This document shows positions 24,177 to 32,816 of a stretch of 64,000 bases of DNA, in pieces. The translations under genes were made by a program, and so were the position numbers. The stretch is from a virus. The notes beneath the pieces were generated by a model. That model made no database searches and had not been told where the DNA came from. It worked only from the letters and a program-made list of their open reading frames with translations. The DNA is taken from the IMG/VR virus record IMGVR_UViG_3300037087_000760, positions 1 through 64,000 of that record. One strand, given 5' to 3'. Numbering within the stretch: the first letter of the stretch is position 1; every line of letters starts with the position of its first letter.

Positions 24177-24488
24177 TTATCTACAAAAGTGAAACCAAAC
24201 TTTTTCAAAAGTTTCCGTACTTTCAAACATGATACCTATATATTGGATATCATCGTCAATTGAACGGGGGAATAATGGAGGATTGAGGGTATAACCAACA
24301 ATACTATATTTATCTTCATAATATTTAATTGGTATCAATTCTTCATCATCAGATAGTCGATAAATTTCAGGACAACCCATTCTTCTTGCACTATTTTCGG
24401 AAGTGAAGAGAGAACTGTTAAGTTCTTCATATTTCTCCCACCATTTATTTTCTTCGATAACAGGCTCGATTAATTTGGTTGGTTTCAT
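24177..24488 (-). CDS. Hypothetical protein, 103 aa
   Basis: Starts at the ATG (24488) that overlaps the upstream stop (ATGA). Unrecognised, tryptophan-rich (MKPTKLIEPVIEENKWWEKY). Confidence 0.5.
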   Translation of the reverse strand: MKPTKLIEPVIEENKWWEKYEELNSSLFTSENSARRMGCPEIYRLSDDEELIPIKYYEDKYSIVGYTLNPPLFPRSIDDDIQYIGIMFESTETFEKVWFHFCR

Positions 24489-24913
24489 AAACAATTTTTT
24501 TCAGAATCTTGTTTCCACTTTTTTATTTGTTTAGGTATCTCAATTTCATACAAAGTAGATTTACTTTTTTGTAAGTCAAATATTTTGTTGTGGTAGTAAG
24601 TTACTGCTTGTGGATTATGCCATATAACGATATCCCACTCTTTAAAGTCTTTTTCAGGAAACAACCAATTCATAAACTTTATATGAGATATCATTTGTTC
24701 GTGACTAAAACTAAATTCAGGATGAAATTTACCCCAAGCATCAAATTGTTCGTGATAATAATATTCTTTGGTTTGAAGTAAGATCAACTTCACAAGATTC
24801 GAATTGGTCTGATTATAATAATTTCTGGTTGTTATTTTCTTATACCTATATTGAATTATCCTGATGTGAATAATCGCGAAAGGTATCAGAAGTTTATTTA
24901 AAATGTTGTTCAT
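24485..24913 (-). CDS. Hypothetical basic protein, 142 aa
   Basis: Unrecognised; N-terminal hydrophobic stretch LLIPFAIIHIRIIQYRY, then basic and aromatic-rich sequence. Overlaps both neighbours by four bases. Confidence 0.5.
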   Translation of the reverse strand: MNNILNKLLIPFAIIHIRIIQYRYKKITTRNYYNQTNSNLVKLILLQTKEYYYHEQFDAWGKFHPEFSFSHEQMISHIKFMNWLFPEKDFKEWDIVIWHNPQAVTYYHNKIFDLQKSKSTLYEIEIPKQIKKWKQDSEKNCL

Positions 24914-25197
24914 ATTTCATCTTTTAATTCAGGAAAACAAGCCACAAATTCTTTGATTTCAAAATGTGTCCACCATTCTATTTCATTTGTGAGAAACATT
25001 ACAGCGATAGTATCTTCTTTTGATCTACAAACGATATTCTCTCCATGACACCAACCAATGGCGTATTCACGGATCAAACCCTTATTGGATATTATGACAT
25101 CTTCTCTGGTTTCGAGTTTCAACATTTCTGTTAAATTGCCAGCTCTCCATGTCAACCAATTGAATGATTGCCCTTGAAGATGTTCTATCGGTCCCAT
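24910..25197 (-). CDS. Hypothetical protein, 95 aa
   Basis: Unrecognised (MGPIEHLQGQSFNWLTWRAG), tryptophan-rich. Its start overlaps the previous gene by 13 bases. Confidence 0.5.
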   Translation of the reverse strand: MGPIEHLQGQSFNWLTWRAGNLTEMLKLETREDVIISNKGLIREYAIGWCHGENIVCRSKEDTIAVMFLTNEIEWWTHFEIKEFVACFPELKDEI

Positions 25198-25403
25198 CTG
25201 TGAGGATCGTAATCAAAATAATCAGTGATAATGATGGAGGCGAGAATACACTTTTCTTTTTTCCCCTTAACCTTCACCTCGGACTCAACTATACCAGAAA
25301 TACCCCTGTTAAATTTAACATTGGTTTTAGGTTTCCACAAACCCTCTTTAACATACTGTTCGTAGGTTGATTTGTCCGTTCTGATGACTTTAATTTCGCT
25401 CAT
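25185..25403 (-). CDS. Hypothetical protein, 72 aa
   Basis: First gene of the early minus-strand run, 26 bases after the early promoter at 25429. Begins MSEIKVIRTDKSTYEQYV; basic and beta-rich, unrecognised. Confidence 0.55.
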   Translation of the reverse strand: MSEIKVIRTDKSTYEQYVKEGLWKPKTNVKFNRGISGIVESEVKVKGKKEKCILASIIITDYFDYDPHRWDR

Positions 25404-25428
25404 GGTAGATGATTTTTAGTTTGAACTA

Positions 25429-25462
25429 CAAAAATACGAAGTTTTCTCCGAATAAAAAAATA
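25429..25462 (-). promoter_or_regulatory. Early-type promoter (T-tract + TATTTTTG)
   Basis: Minus strand: TATTTTTTTATTCGG, spacer, TATTTTTGTAG. Drives 25403 down to about 21847 and shares its A/T tract with the + strand late box. Confidence 0.6.
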
Positions 25463-25470
25463 ATATATAG
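25461..25470 (+). promoter_or_regulatory. Late-type promoter box (TAATATATAG)
   Basis: TAATATATAG, 20 bases before the ATG at 25490, back to back with an early promoter. Confidence 0.5.
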
Positions 25471-25489
25471 AAAGAAAAACTATATTACC

Positions 25490-25738
25490 ATGAAATATAT
25501 TAAATTGTTCGAAGATTATAGTAGTGAAAAAATAGATACTCGTTTAGTTTCTGGTGTTAAGGCCAATGATGTGGTTAGTTATTTTGATAGAAATGTTGAT
25601 GATATCGGGGCACAGTTCATAGATTTCGATACAGTTGAATTGATGGTCTATAATACCGATGATATGACCCAAGATGAAATTGATGAAAAATTAGACGGAG
25701 CTGAGGATACTATTTTTAGTGCACACTTAAAAAAATGA
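25490..25738 (+). CDS. Small acidic protein with capsid-targeting-like N-terminus
   Basis: An 82-residue protein from the ATG at 25490 (a longer frame from 25409 would cross both promoters). Begins MKYIKLFEDYSSEK, capsid-targeting-like. The remainder is acidic with a possible ferredoxin-like strand-helix order. It converges on the sulfotransferase gene with a 23-base overlap. Confidence 0.6.
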   Translation: MKYIKLFEDYSSEKIDTRLVSGVKANDVVSYFDRNVDDIGAQFIDFDTVELMVYNTDDMTQDEIDEKLDGAEDTIFSAHLKK

Positions 25739-26294
25739 AATATATTTCTTTCATATAACTCAACTCTTCCTCAGTAAAGGTAGGTTCTTCTCCATTCCTT
25801 GTATTTATAGTGTTCTTATAGATTGAGAATGATTTTTCTCTGTGATATTCTATATTTTCAAAGAATTCCGTAACACCAGAATCATCTACCTTTAAGAAAT
25901 CAAGTAAAACATGAATCCAATATTCACTCAAATCCTCATAATAAAGAAGAAGTTTTTCACCTTCAAAATTATCGAAGAACTTAACAAGATTCCACCACTT
26001 TACAAATTCTGGTTCAAATTTTTCCCATTTACAATCCATCGAGTTCCAGATACATTCTTTATAATCCCTCAACAAGAAAACCACTTTATCTGAATCTTTA
26101 ATTTCATTTGGAATGATTTCATGCCTTTTTATGATAATAGGTTCAGTTGAAAGAAGTGAAATATTCGATTTTTGACCCATGCGCTCACTTATAGAGAACT
26201 TTTCGTGACCCCAAGTGGGTTGGTGTGTCAAATACTCTAAAATGTATCTCACCCAAGTATTTCCACTTCTATTATAACTAACGAGATAATTCAT
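25716..26294 (-). CDS. Sulfotransferase-like protein
   Basis: A 192-residue protein with the PAPS-dependent sulfotransferase signatures: 5' phosphosulfate loop SYNRSGNTWVRYIL (residues ~6-19), 3'-phosphate motif FLLRDYKECIWNS (~93-105) and LLLYYEDL (~138-145). It is shorter than cellular enzymes (~250-300) but keeps the core. It may sulfate a surface glycan or phage product; substrate unknown. Overlaps the membrane gene upstream by 17 bases. Confidence 0.7.
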   Translation of the reverse strand: MNYLVSYNRSGNTWVRYILEYLTHQPTWGHEKFSISERMGQKSNISLLSTEPIIIKRHEIIPNEIKDSDKVVFLLRDYKECIWNSMDCKWEKFEPEFVKWWNLVKFFDNFEGEKLLLYYEDLSEYWIHVLLDFLKVDDSGVTEFFENIEYHREKSFSIYKNTINTRNGEEPTFTEEELSYMKEIYFIFLSVH

Positions 26295-26487
26295 TTGTTT
26301 TTTGGTGATTCAAATAAGAATTCACAATATAACTACCAAGAAAAACCCATGATATACTGGATAATATATCCCAAATGGCGATATAAGGACCATATTTCTG
26401 AATGTCTAATACAAGGGCTAAGATTATACTAATAATCGCAATCCCCGATATTCCAAATATGATAACTTTCAATTTCAAATTGTTCAT
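26278..26487 (-). CDS. Small two-pass membrane protein
   Basis: A 69-residue protein with hydrophobic segments at about 7-28 and 37-56 and a short polar tail. Coupled to the sulfotransferase gene by overlap. Unrecognised. Confidence 0.55.
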   Translation of the reverse strand: MNNLKLKVIIFGISGIAIISIILALVLDIQKYGPYIAIWDILSSISWVFLGSYIVNSYLNHQKTNELSR

Positions 26488-26503
26488 CTCTTTTTATTTA
26501 ATA

Positions 26504-26611
26504 TTATGAAAAATAGATAAGAGTTGTTGTTACTATAAAGAATATCAATGCCACCCAATATCCCGTAGGACTTCCCAAATATTCCGATTTGATTTTTATT
26601 TTCATTCTCAT
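26504..26611 (-). CDS. Single-pass membrane microprotein, 35 aa
   Basis: A 35-codon frame that starts with an ATG overlapping the upstream stop (ATGA) and ends at 26504. A basic N-terminus (MRMKIKIKSEY) is followed by one hydrophobic helix (VALIFFIVTTTLIYF). The overlap and composition support a real gene. Confidence 0.5.
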   Translation of the reverse strand: MRMKIKIKSEYLGSPTGYWVALIFFIVTTTLIYFS

Positions 26612-27240
26612 TGAATTGTGGTACATTGACCAGTTTTATAATCTATTTGGTATACAACATTTTTTCCATCAACATGACCCTCAACAAAAATGTAAGAATC
26701 TGAATGGATTGAGGATGAATTAATATAAGAATTTGATGAATATTTACCATCCAGAATAACTTCACCAGTTTTCAGATTGTAGTATGTACCACCCATTGTG
26801 GCAATAACACCCTTATTGAGATATAAAGAATCCAACATATTTTCGGCCTTTAAACAGACTTTACCTGTTTCATCCACAATAACATGAGTACCGAAATCAT
26901 AACCCTCTGCACTTTTTTTATCTGGTTTGTAAAGTATCAGGCTACAATATCCATCTCTGTATCCCGAACACATTCCACCTTCTCTGAAAATTTCTTTACT
27001 GATAGGTATTCCATCTTTACACAATATACCATAATTACCAACTTTACCACGAGGGGTTGGAGTTTCGAGATATTTAAGACTGAAACCATTTTTGAGGTCT
27101 CTTGAAATTGTCGATTCTTTATCTTCCGAAAGATTCGATCCGAAGAAATTTCCCAAAAAATTGAAATCTCCGAAATTTGCTCTCATGAAACTATGGAAAA
27201 TTTCATTCACATCAACAATGTTATCGTTTTTCTTTTTCAT
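26608..27240 (-). CDS. Hypothetical protein, 210 aa
   Basis: Unrecognised. From about residue 60 repeated strand-turn units (GYDFGTHVIVDETGKVCLK; GGTYYNLKTGEVILDG; VVYQIDYKTGQC) resemble WG-repeat or beta-propeller-like blades. Coupled to the microprotein downstream. Confidence 0.5.
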   Translation of the reverse strand: MKKKNDNIVDVNEIFHSFMRANFGDFNFLGNFFGSNLSEDKESTISRDLKNGFSLKYLETPTPRGKVGNYGILCKDGIPISKEIFREGGMCSGYRDGYCSLILYKPDKKSAEGYDFGTHVIVDETGKVCLKAENMLDSLYLNKGVIATMGGTYYNLKTGEVILDGKYSSNSYINSSSIHSDSYIFVEGHVDGKNVVYQIDYKTGQCTTIQ

Positions 27241-27246
27241 AATATG

Positions 27247-27531
27247 TTAATTAAAGATTTCAGCATCGAACCAAGAATCGAATCCCTCGATTTTGATTTG
27301 ATAAAAACAAAATATATTTACATCGCCAACTTCCGAAATTTTTAAAGGAGTTTCAGTTGGTAAACATTTTTCTTCCTTGAAATGAGTTGGTTTATAATCC
27401 TTTGGAAGAATTACGGCATCACCAACCTTAAAGGTCTTGAATTCATCCCTTTCTTTTTTCAAGGAATTGAAATAATCAGACGGATTATCAAATCCATGTG
27501 ATTTTGCTATTTCTCCAATTGTTGTTGTCAT
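27247..27531 (-). CDS. Hypothetical protein, 94 aa
   Basis: Unrecognised; begins MTTTIGEIAKSHGFDNPSDY, with a short SH3-like strand region (FKVGDAVILPKDYK). Lies 6 bases from its neighbours on both sides. Confidence 0.5.
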   Translation of the reverse strand: MTTTIGEIAKSHGFDNPSDYFNSLKKERDEFKTFKVGDAVILPKDYKPTHFKEEKCLPTETPLKISEVGDVNIFCFYQIKIEGFDSWFDAEIFN

Positions 27532-27537
27532 ATAATA

Positions 27538-28524
27538 TTATTTATGTAAGTCCCTGTATTTGTTGTTATAAGAAATACAAACGTCAAGGCAGTTTCCTCT
27601 ACAAATTGGATCTTCAAAACAGTTATGTTCATCGAACCATTTCTTTCTATCTGATCTCATATTTTCAGAAACCTCTCCAATTGGTTGACCATATTCTCTC
27701 ATATAAATAACACAAGGAAAATGGAAATTTCCGGCTATAACAGAATCATCCAAAACCAATGCACATTTCGATGAATCAGTTTCAGACATGCCTCTTACAT
27801 TGATTCCGTTCCTGAAATGATTTACCCTGTATTTAAGGATCGGGTACTTATTCAATAATTCTTCAGGTACTTGACCAAGAGCTTCAATCGGTTCATTCCA
27901 TTGGGCTGCCGAAATAATACGAATATCGGATACCCCCCTTGAATCAGCAAACTTGATTGTATCAATAGTTTTCTGAACATTATCGGGTGTTAAAACAACA
28001 CCAACTGTAACATAAGTGAGTTTGGAAATATGTTTGATATTTTCAACGACTTTTTCAAATGAACCAATAACCCCACCAGACATTTTTTCTCCATCATCAG
28101 CACAACAGGCATCCAATGAAATTGAGAAGTCATTAACTCCAGCCTCAATCAATTCATCGTATAGTGTAGTTCTGTTAGAACCATTGGTAGAAATGGCAAT
28201 TCTTTTAATACCCTTTGACTTAGCGTACTTTACGATTTCAATAATATCGGGATGTAATGTAGGTTCACCACCAGAAAAACGAATGTTCTCCAGAGGTAAG
28301 GGTTCACACCACAAATCGATGTTTCTTTTAATTTCTTCCAGAGAAAGCATTTTGAATTTACGATCACCGTAGATCCAAGCTTTCAAACCACGACAGTAAG
28401 GACATTTGAAATTACAATATTCAGTGATAATCATCTCACATCTTTTCATTTGAGATGAATCAGACGAATTTTTGGCTCTTTCGTCAGAAAGGGAATAGAA
28501 ACCTATATTCTTTAAATCAGTCAT
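27538..28524 (-). CDS. Radical SAM enzyme with SPASM-like C-terminus
   Basis: A 328-residue radical SAM protein. The [4Fe-4S] motif is CNFKCPYC (~34-41), followed by the SAM-binding FSGGEPTLHP and STNGSN. The C-terminal third has further cysteines (CALVLDD, CVIYMRE, CFEDPICRGNCLDVC), as in SPASM/twitch domains that carry auxiliary clusters. Such enzymes modify peptides or proteins; the substrate is unknown, though adjacent small genes could encode one. A variant early promoter (TAATTTTA) lies just upstream. Confidence 0.8.
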   Translation of the reverse strand: MTDLKNIGFYSLSDERAKNSSDSSQMKRCEMIITEYCNFKCPYCRGLKAWIYGDRKFKMLSLEEIKRNIDLWCEPLPLENIRFSGGEPTLHPDIIEIVKYAKSKGIKRIAISTNGSNRTTLYDELIEAGVNDFSISLDACCADDGEKMSGGVIGSFEKVVENIKHISKLTYVTVGVVLTPDNVQKTIDTIKFADSRGVSDIRIISAAQWNEPIEALGQVPEELLNKYPILKYRVNHFRNGINVRGMSETDSSKCALVLDDSVIAGNFHFPCVIYMREYGQPIGEVSENMRSDRKKWFDEHNCFEDPICRGNCLDVCISYNNKYRDLHK

Positions 28525-28544
28525 AGGATTTTAATAATTAGAGT

Positions 28545-28578
28545 GTAAAATTACTAAAATTCTATGACATAAAAAAAT
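28545..28578 (-). promoter_or_regulatory. Variant early-type promoter
   Basis: Minus strand: AATTTTTTTATG, spacer, TAATTTTA; the final G of the box is A. About 20 bases before the radical SAM start. Confidence 0.4.
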
Positions 28579-30581
28579 TAAAGATTAACTTTCTTATTTT
28601 GAATGCTATTTTTTGATACAACCCTGACGATATAAGTACCATTAACTACATTGGTAGGAATGGTATTATTTTCATCATATATCTTCAAATGTTGAATTTC
28701 TTTACCCAATACATCATAAATATAAACATCAGATTCACCTTTATTATTAGTGATATAAACATTCTTATCATAAGAATAGATGTTTAATGATGTACTTACG
28801 ATATTATCGTTCACACCCGAAAGAGTACTTCCGAAATGTACCAGAAAACGATTGGGAATATCTGAAGTATCAGCCGTGAAAGTATATATTGGTTGTGTTT
28901 TTAAATTGATAATTTTATTCAATTTTGTATCTTCTAAAGTTACTTCATTTGAAAATGATAATTGAGTAGCTGTTAAAATATAACTTCCAGAAACCCCGAC
29001 AACCAAACCAACCTTTACGGTGGTGGCGTCCGATTCTGGAAATGTGTTTATACATTCCATTTCATTATCTTTTAATGAATAAATCTGAGGAATATTGGAA
29101 CTACCCATCCATTTTTCGACCATCCAATAATTAGGATTTCCTATCACATCATTATTGAATTTTATAACTGTTTCATCTGATGCATTGTTTCCTTCAACTT
29201 TTAATCGAAGAGAATTCGGAGTTGCCACCGTAATTTCCTTATAAAAAGGTCTGGAATTGTGCCTTCTACAATTATTATTGAATTGAATATATCCATTCGT
29301 ATATGGTTGATCAACCTTAACAAAGAATCCTTGCATCGGGGCTATGAACCTTGAACCACCATTTGTACTATCAGAATTATATCCATTTAACTTACCGATA
29401 TAAACCTTATAATAATAATTACCATTAACATCATAATCTAAAACCCAGCAATGAGGTAACATATTGGAAACATATATTTCTTGAGATTCCCAATTAATAG
29501 CACTCGGATATGGATTACCAATTAAATTATAACCACCACCAGTATTTGGGGTTCTTGTTAAATTTACTTGAATTTGTCCATTATTCAATCCCTGAGTGGT
29601 ATAGAAGGTATCAACTTTTGTAATACTATTACCGTTTCCATCAGATGACCAAACTTCATATCCCCTTCCAAGTGGTAATGGAATGTTAGTTGGAACAATA
29701 TATTGACTCCAAACACCAGCTACTTCGTCATAGTATCGTAAATAATCATGAAGAAAGGTATTGGAGACGGCATTTGGAATAGGTGATGTAATATAATGCC
29801 ATTGACCACCTTTAATATATTGTTCTACTTTAGTTGTTCCATTTAAAGTTATCTTATTGTCATTTACTGTTGTGTCAGATAAGATTGATGCGGTATTCGT
29901 TGAATTAGATTCCAAGGTCAAATTATATCCATCGAAAGTACCCATAATGGTTGTTCTTGTAATCGGAGCCAATTTAAAATTAACCTTTTGACTATTGGTA
30001 TTGGTAAGTAGATTTATTTTATTATCCACAGTTAAACCAATGGTTGTAATATATAGTGTTGTGGAAGATGATACTGATTGTAGAATTACACTTTTATCAT
30101 TACCATTACCTGTTTTTTGAATGTATAACGAACCAATGATCTGATTCGGTACATTGGTAATAGTAATATTACTATTCGTACTGATTACCAACTGATCATT
30201 ATTCTGTGGTGTATTACGAGTTGGATTCCAATTTGAACCCGTTTGCCAATTACCATTATTAGAACCGATCCATGTATATGTGGTTTGACTAAATCCAACA
30301 TTACACATCATCATAAAAAGAATCAAATAAAATGTTTTTTTCATAAAATTTGGATTTTTTCTGTTTTTTATTTCTTCATAGATTTTATATGCACCATAGG
30401 TTACACCCAATACAATGAGTATTACAACTCCATCATCTATTGGTGCACCAACTGGTGTTCCACCACCCGGAATCGGATTTCCACCGGGATCTGGGGGATT
30501 GGGTTGATCAGCTAATGAGGTAATACAAATACCGATAGTAAACAAAATCAGCAATACAAAGTTTTTCAGTTTATTTTTCAT
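28578..30581 (-). CDS. Secreted protein with PID-CTERM-like segment and T9SS type A sorting domain
   Basis: A 667-residue export protein of Bacteroidetes type. Residues 1-78 look like a small PID-CTERM protein: signal peptide, proline/glycine linker with PVGAPIDDG, one membrane helix (VVILIVLGVTYGAYKIY) and a basic end. A second signal peptide then begins in frame at residue 79 (MKKTFYLILFMMM...GFSQ). The body is beta-rich. The last ~75 residues (LNIYSYDKNVYI, VYIYDVLGKEIQ, IPTNVVNGTYIVRV) match the T9SS type A sorting domain that directs export across the outer membrane. The second part could also start alone at 30347. Confidence 0.75.
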   Translation of the reverse strand: MKNKLKNFVLLILFTIGICITSLADQPNPPDPGGNPIPGGGTPVGAPIDDGVVILIVLGVTYGAYKIYEEIKNRKNPNFMKKTFYLILFMMMCNVGFSQTTYTWIGSNNGNWQTGSNWNPTRNTPQNNDQLVISTNSNITITNVPNQIIGSLYIQKTGNGNDKSVILQSVSSSTTLYITTIGLTVDNKINLLTNTNSQKVNFKLAPITRTTIMGTFDGYNLTLESNSTNTASILSDTTVNDNKITLNGTTKVEQYIKGGQWHYITSPIPNAVSNTFLHDYLRYYDEVAGVWSQYIVPTNIPLPLGRGYEVWSSDGNGNSITKVDTFYTTQGLNNGQIQVNLTRTPNTGGGYNLIGNPYPSAINWESQEIYVSNMLPHCWVLDYDVNGNYYYKVYIGKLNGYNSDSTNGGSRFIAPMQGFFVKVDQPYTNGYIQFNNNCRRHNSRPFYKEITVATPNSLRLKVEGNNASDETVIKFNNDVIGNPNYWMVEKWMGSSNIPQIYSLKDNEMECINTFPESDATTVKVGLVVGVSGSYILTATQLSFSNEVTLEDTKLNKIINLKTQPIYTFTADTSDIPNRFLVHFGSTLSGVNDNIVSTSLNIYSYDKNVYITNNKGESDVYIYDVLGKEIQHLKIYDENNTIPTNVVNGTYIVRVVSKNSIQNKKVNL

Positions 30582-30609
30582 ATAATTTTTTAGTTATTTA
30601 GAATTTCAA

Positions 30610-30643
30610 CAAAGGTATGTAATATTATTGAGATAAAAAAATT
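30610..30643 (-). promoter_or_regulatory. Early-type promoter (T-tract + TACCTTTG)
   Basis: Minus strand: AAATTTTTTTATCTC, spacer, TACCTTTGTTG. Drives the T9SS cargo gene. Confidence 0.6.
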
Positions 30644-30717
30644 TCAATAACAATCAGTATAATAATAAATTAGGTGGAAAAATTATTTAGATGGGTAAAA
30701 AAATTATTTAGAAATGA

Positions 30718-31038
30718 TTATAAACAATTACATTTTTTACGAGTATTTTCGTAAACCCAAGTTCCACACTTACGGCAACGATACCCAGCATATCCAGAAC
30801 TTCTTTCAAAGATCCAATCACCCGTTGATTGTTTTTCATTCGTGGCGATCCAAGACATATAGTTAGTGGTTAATACTTCACCAGAGTTCTTATCAAAAAG
30901 AACAATCTCTTTTCCTATATTCCAGAATATACATAAACAAAGAGAACCATCCTCAAAGAGAATTTGAGTCATCGTTGGTGTCGTTTCGTATCTACCTCTG
31001 TTATCATAGAAGTAAACAGGCTTTTTCGTGTCAATCAT
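30718..31038 (-). CDS. Hypothetical zinc-ribbon protein, 106 aa
   Basis: Unrecognised beta-rich protein that ends in a four-cysteine zinc ribbon (CRKCGTWVYENTRKKCNC). It lies downstream of two small genes on the same strand, in the operon from the promoter at 31426. Confidence 0.55.
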   Translation of the reverse strand: MIDTKKPVYFYDNRGRYETTPTMTQILFEDGSLCLCIFWNIGKEIVLFDKNSGEVLTTNYMSWIATNEKQSTGDWIFERSSGYAGYRCRKCGTWVYENTRKKCNCL

Positions 31039-31045
31039 ATTTTTT

Positions 31046-31207
31046 TTATTTAGATTTTTTCCATCTACCTTGTCCTACTCTTTTGTGATAATCGTCCAAT
31101 GCTTTTGATTCAGCGATTAACCTTTCAGATAATGAAAGAGTAATTGGATATTTGGTTATTCCTTTATGTGGTCTTTTACCACCCATTAAATTTCTGTTGT
31201 AGTCCAT
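31046..31207 (-). CDS. Small basic protein, 53 aa
   Basis: A 53-codon frame from ATG at 31205-31207 to TAA at 31046. The product (begins MDYNRNLMGGKRPHKGITKY, then LSLSERLIAESKALDDY) is basic with one clear helix. It fills the gap between its neighbours with spacings of 7 bases on each side, as expected for a real gene. Confidence 0.5.
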   Translation of the reverse strand: MDYNRNLMGGKRPHKGITKYPITLSLSERLIAESKALDDYHKRVGQGRWKKSK

Positions 31208-31214
31208 AATGATT

Positions 31215-31403
31215 TTATTTTATTGATTGAAACTCAGTTGCTACTTCGAAAATGATTTCTTCTTCGGGGGAATCACCTTTATCGGTCATAACACCGAAAT
31301 GATCAGCACAGGATTCACCAAGTAAAGTCATATTCACTTCACCATTACCATCAATACAATCCTGAACATTTTCAGACATCCATTTTCTATACTGATTTTT
31401 CAT
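31215..31403 (-). CDS. Small acidic protein, 62 aa
   Basis: First gene behind the early promoter at 31426 (23 bases). Begins MKNQYRKWMSENVQDCIDGN, acidic C-terminus. Unrecognised. Confidence 0.5.
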   Translation of the reverse strand: MKNQYRKWMSENVQDCIDGNGEVNMTLLGESCADHFGVMTDKGDSPEEEIIFEVATEFQSIK

Positions 31404-31425
31404 AGCTTATTTTGAATATAGACCA

Positions 31426-31459
31426 CAAAATTACAATAAATTAGCTTGATAAAAAAATA
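31426..31459 (-). promoter_or_regulatory. Early-type promoter (T-tract + TAATTTTG)
   Basis: Minus strand: TTATTTTTTTATCAAG, spacer, TAATTTTGTGG. Confidence 0.6.
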
Positions 31460-31528
31460 AAATGTCATACTCTGTCAATATTTTTTTCAAAAAATGTCAT
31501 TTTTTGTCATTTTGACCCGAAGTGTTTG

Positions 31529-31537
31529 AATATATAA
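31529..31537 (+). promoter_or_regulatory. Late-type promoter box (AATATATAA)
   Basis: AATATATAA, 16 bases before the ATG at 31553; heads the + strand run 31553-35251. Confidence 0.5.
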
Positions 31538-31552
31538 GAATAAAAATGATTT

Positions 31553-32815
31553 ATGAAAACAACAAAAACATATTCAATTGATGAAGATATATACAAATCT
31601 TTTGAAAAACTAACAGAGAGATTAAACAAGAATAAAAGTTCTATCATCGAAAATTCAATTATTGAATTTCTTAAAGAAAATGGAGTTTCAAATTATAGTA
31701 CATATTCTTTAATAACTAATCCTAATTATGAAGTTACGATTGAAAACCAAGATGAAACTTTTACATTTTTGAGTGATGGTAGTAAGATATTGAATTCAGT
31801 ATTCGAACAATCTTTTAAGAAAGTAGAAAAAATGAATTTATCAGATCCCCCATCTATACTCATACTTCCACCATTGGTTATTAAATTATATATCAAAGAT
31901 TATGATAAAAAAATATCGTTTATAAATACTATCAATAAATATAAAGATGGTGAAAAATATTCCTTGATTGGTAAAAAATTCAGATCTATTATAAATAATA
32001 AAATTTTCAAGGTAATGGAAGATGGAAAGAAGCATGTTTCCGTTGTTGAAATTATAGAGGGTATAGATTCCGAAAAACTCAAAGTAAATGATCCATATTT
32101 GAATATAAAGAAAGATTTGTTTTTTACTTCTTTTAAAATGATGGAAGAACAAGTTCATATGGGTGTTGGTGATTATGCCTTTGAATATTTGGGTACATCC
32201 AGAATAGACGGGGCTCCGATTTTCAAAGTAGGAGGTGGTCTTTTTCATGAATTCTTTTCCGATGATTTTGATAAATTCAAAAAATACATAAGGGAAAGAG
32301 AATATGTTACCATTTATTCTATAAACAATACAGGGAGTGATAAGGTATTTTTAATTGTTGATGAAATTGAAAAACTACCAATGTTAGAAGATTTAATACC
32401 GAGATTTGATTCAGAGAAATATAATGAAGTAGAGAAAAGTAAAGAAGAAAGAAAAATATTACAAAAGGCCATTGAAGAATCCTTGGGATCTGGTATCGAG
32501 GCAACTATGGCCAAAGATGATGCGGGAAATGATACGATGAATAATATGAAATCATCATATGAAGTCATATTGGATAATATATTATTTACTAATCAATCTG
32601 AAGATAAAACAAATAAATTTATACAGTTAATGAAAGAATGTTTATATGATATTCGTAAAGGTGATTTTATAAATGAATTTGAAACATCCAATCAAATTGT
32701 AAAATTTATTAAAAGTTTGGGAGTAATAGAAACATTAGATCCAAATAGTGAAATTTCTAAAGTTAAATATCAACTATTAAGAGAAATCATAAAAATACAT
32801 AATCAAAAATACTAA
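31553..32815 (+). CDS. Hypothetical late protein with ribbon-helix-helix-like N-terminus
   Basis: A 420-residue protein. The first ~45 residues (KTYSIDEDIYKSFEKLTERL then KSSI and a helix) look like a ribbon-helix-helix DNA-binding domain. The rest, with FFSDDFDKFKKYIREREYVT and a helical C-terminus from ~340, is unrecognised. First gene of a late operon; the next starts one base after its stop region. Confidence 0.55.
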   Translation: MKTTKTYSIDEDIYKSFEKLTERLNKNKSSIIENSIIEFLKENGVSNYSTYSLITNPNYEVTIENQDETFTFLSDGSKILNSVFEQSFKKVEKMNLSDPPSILILPPLVIKLYIKDYDKKISFINTINKYKDGEKYSLIGKKFRSIINNKIFKVMEDGKKHVSVVEIIEGIDSEKLKVNDPYLNIKKDLFFTSFKMMEEQVHMGVGDYAFEYLGTSRIDGAPIFKVGGGLFHEFFSDDFDKFKKYIREREYVTIYSINNTGSDKVFLIVDEIEKLPMLEDLIPRFDSEKYNEVEKSKEERKILQKAIEESLGSGIEATMAKDDAGNDTMNNMKSSYEVILDNILFTNQSEDKTNKFIQLMKECLYDIRKGDFINEFETSNQIVKFIKSLGVIETLDPNSEISKVKYQLLREIIKIHNQKY

Positions 32816-32816
32816 C

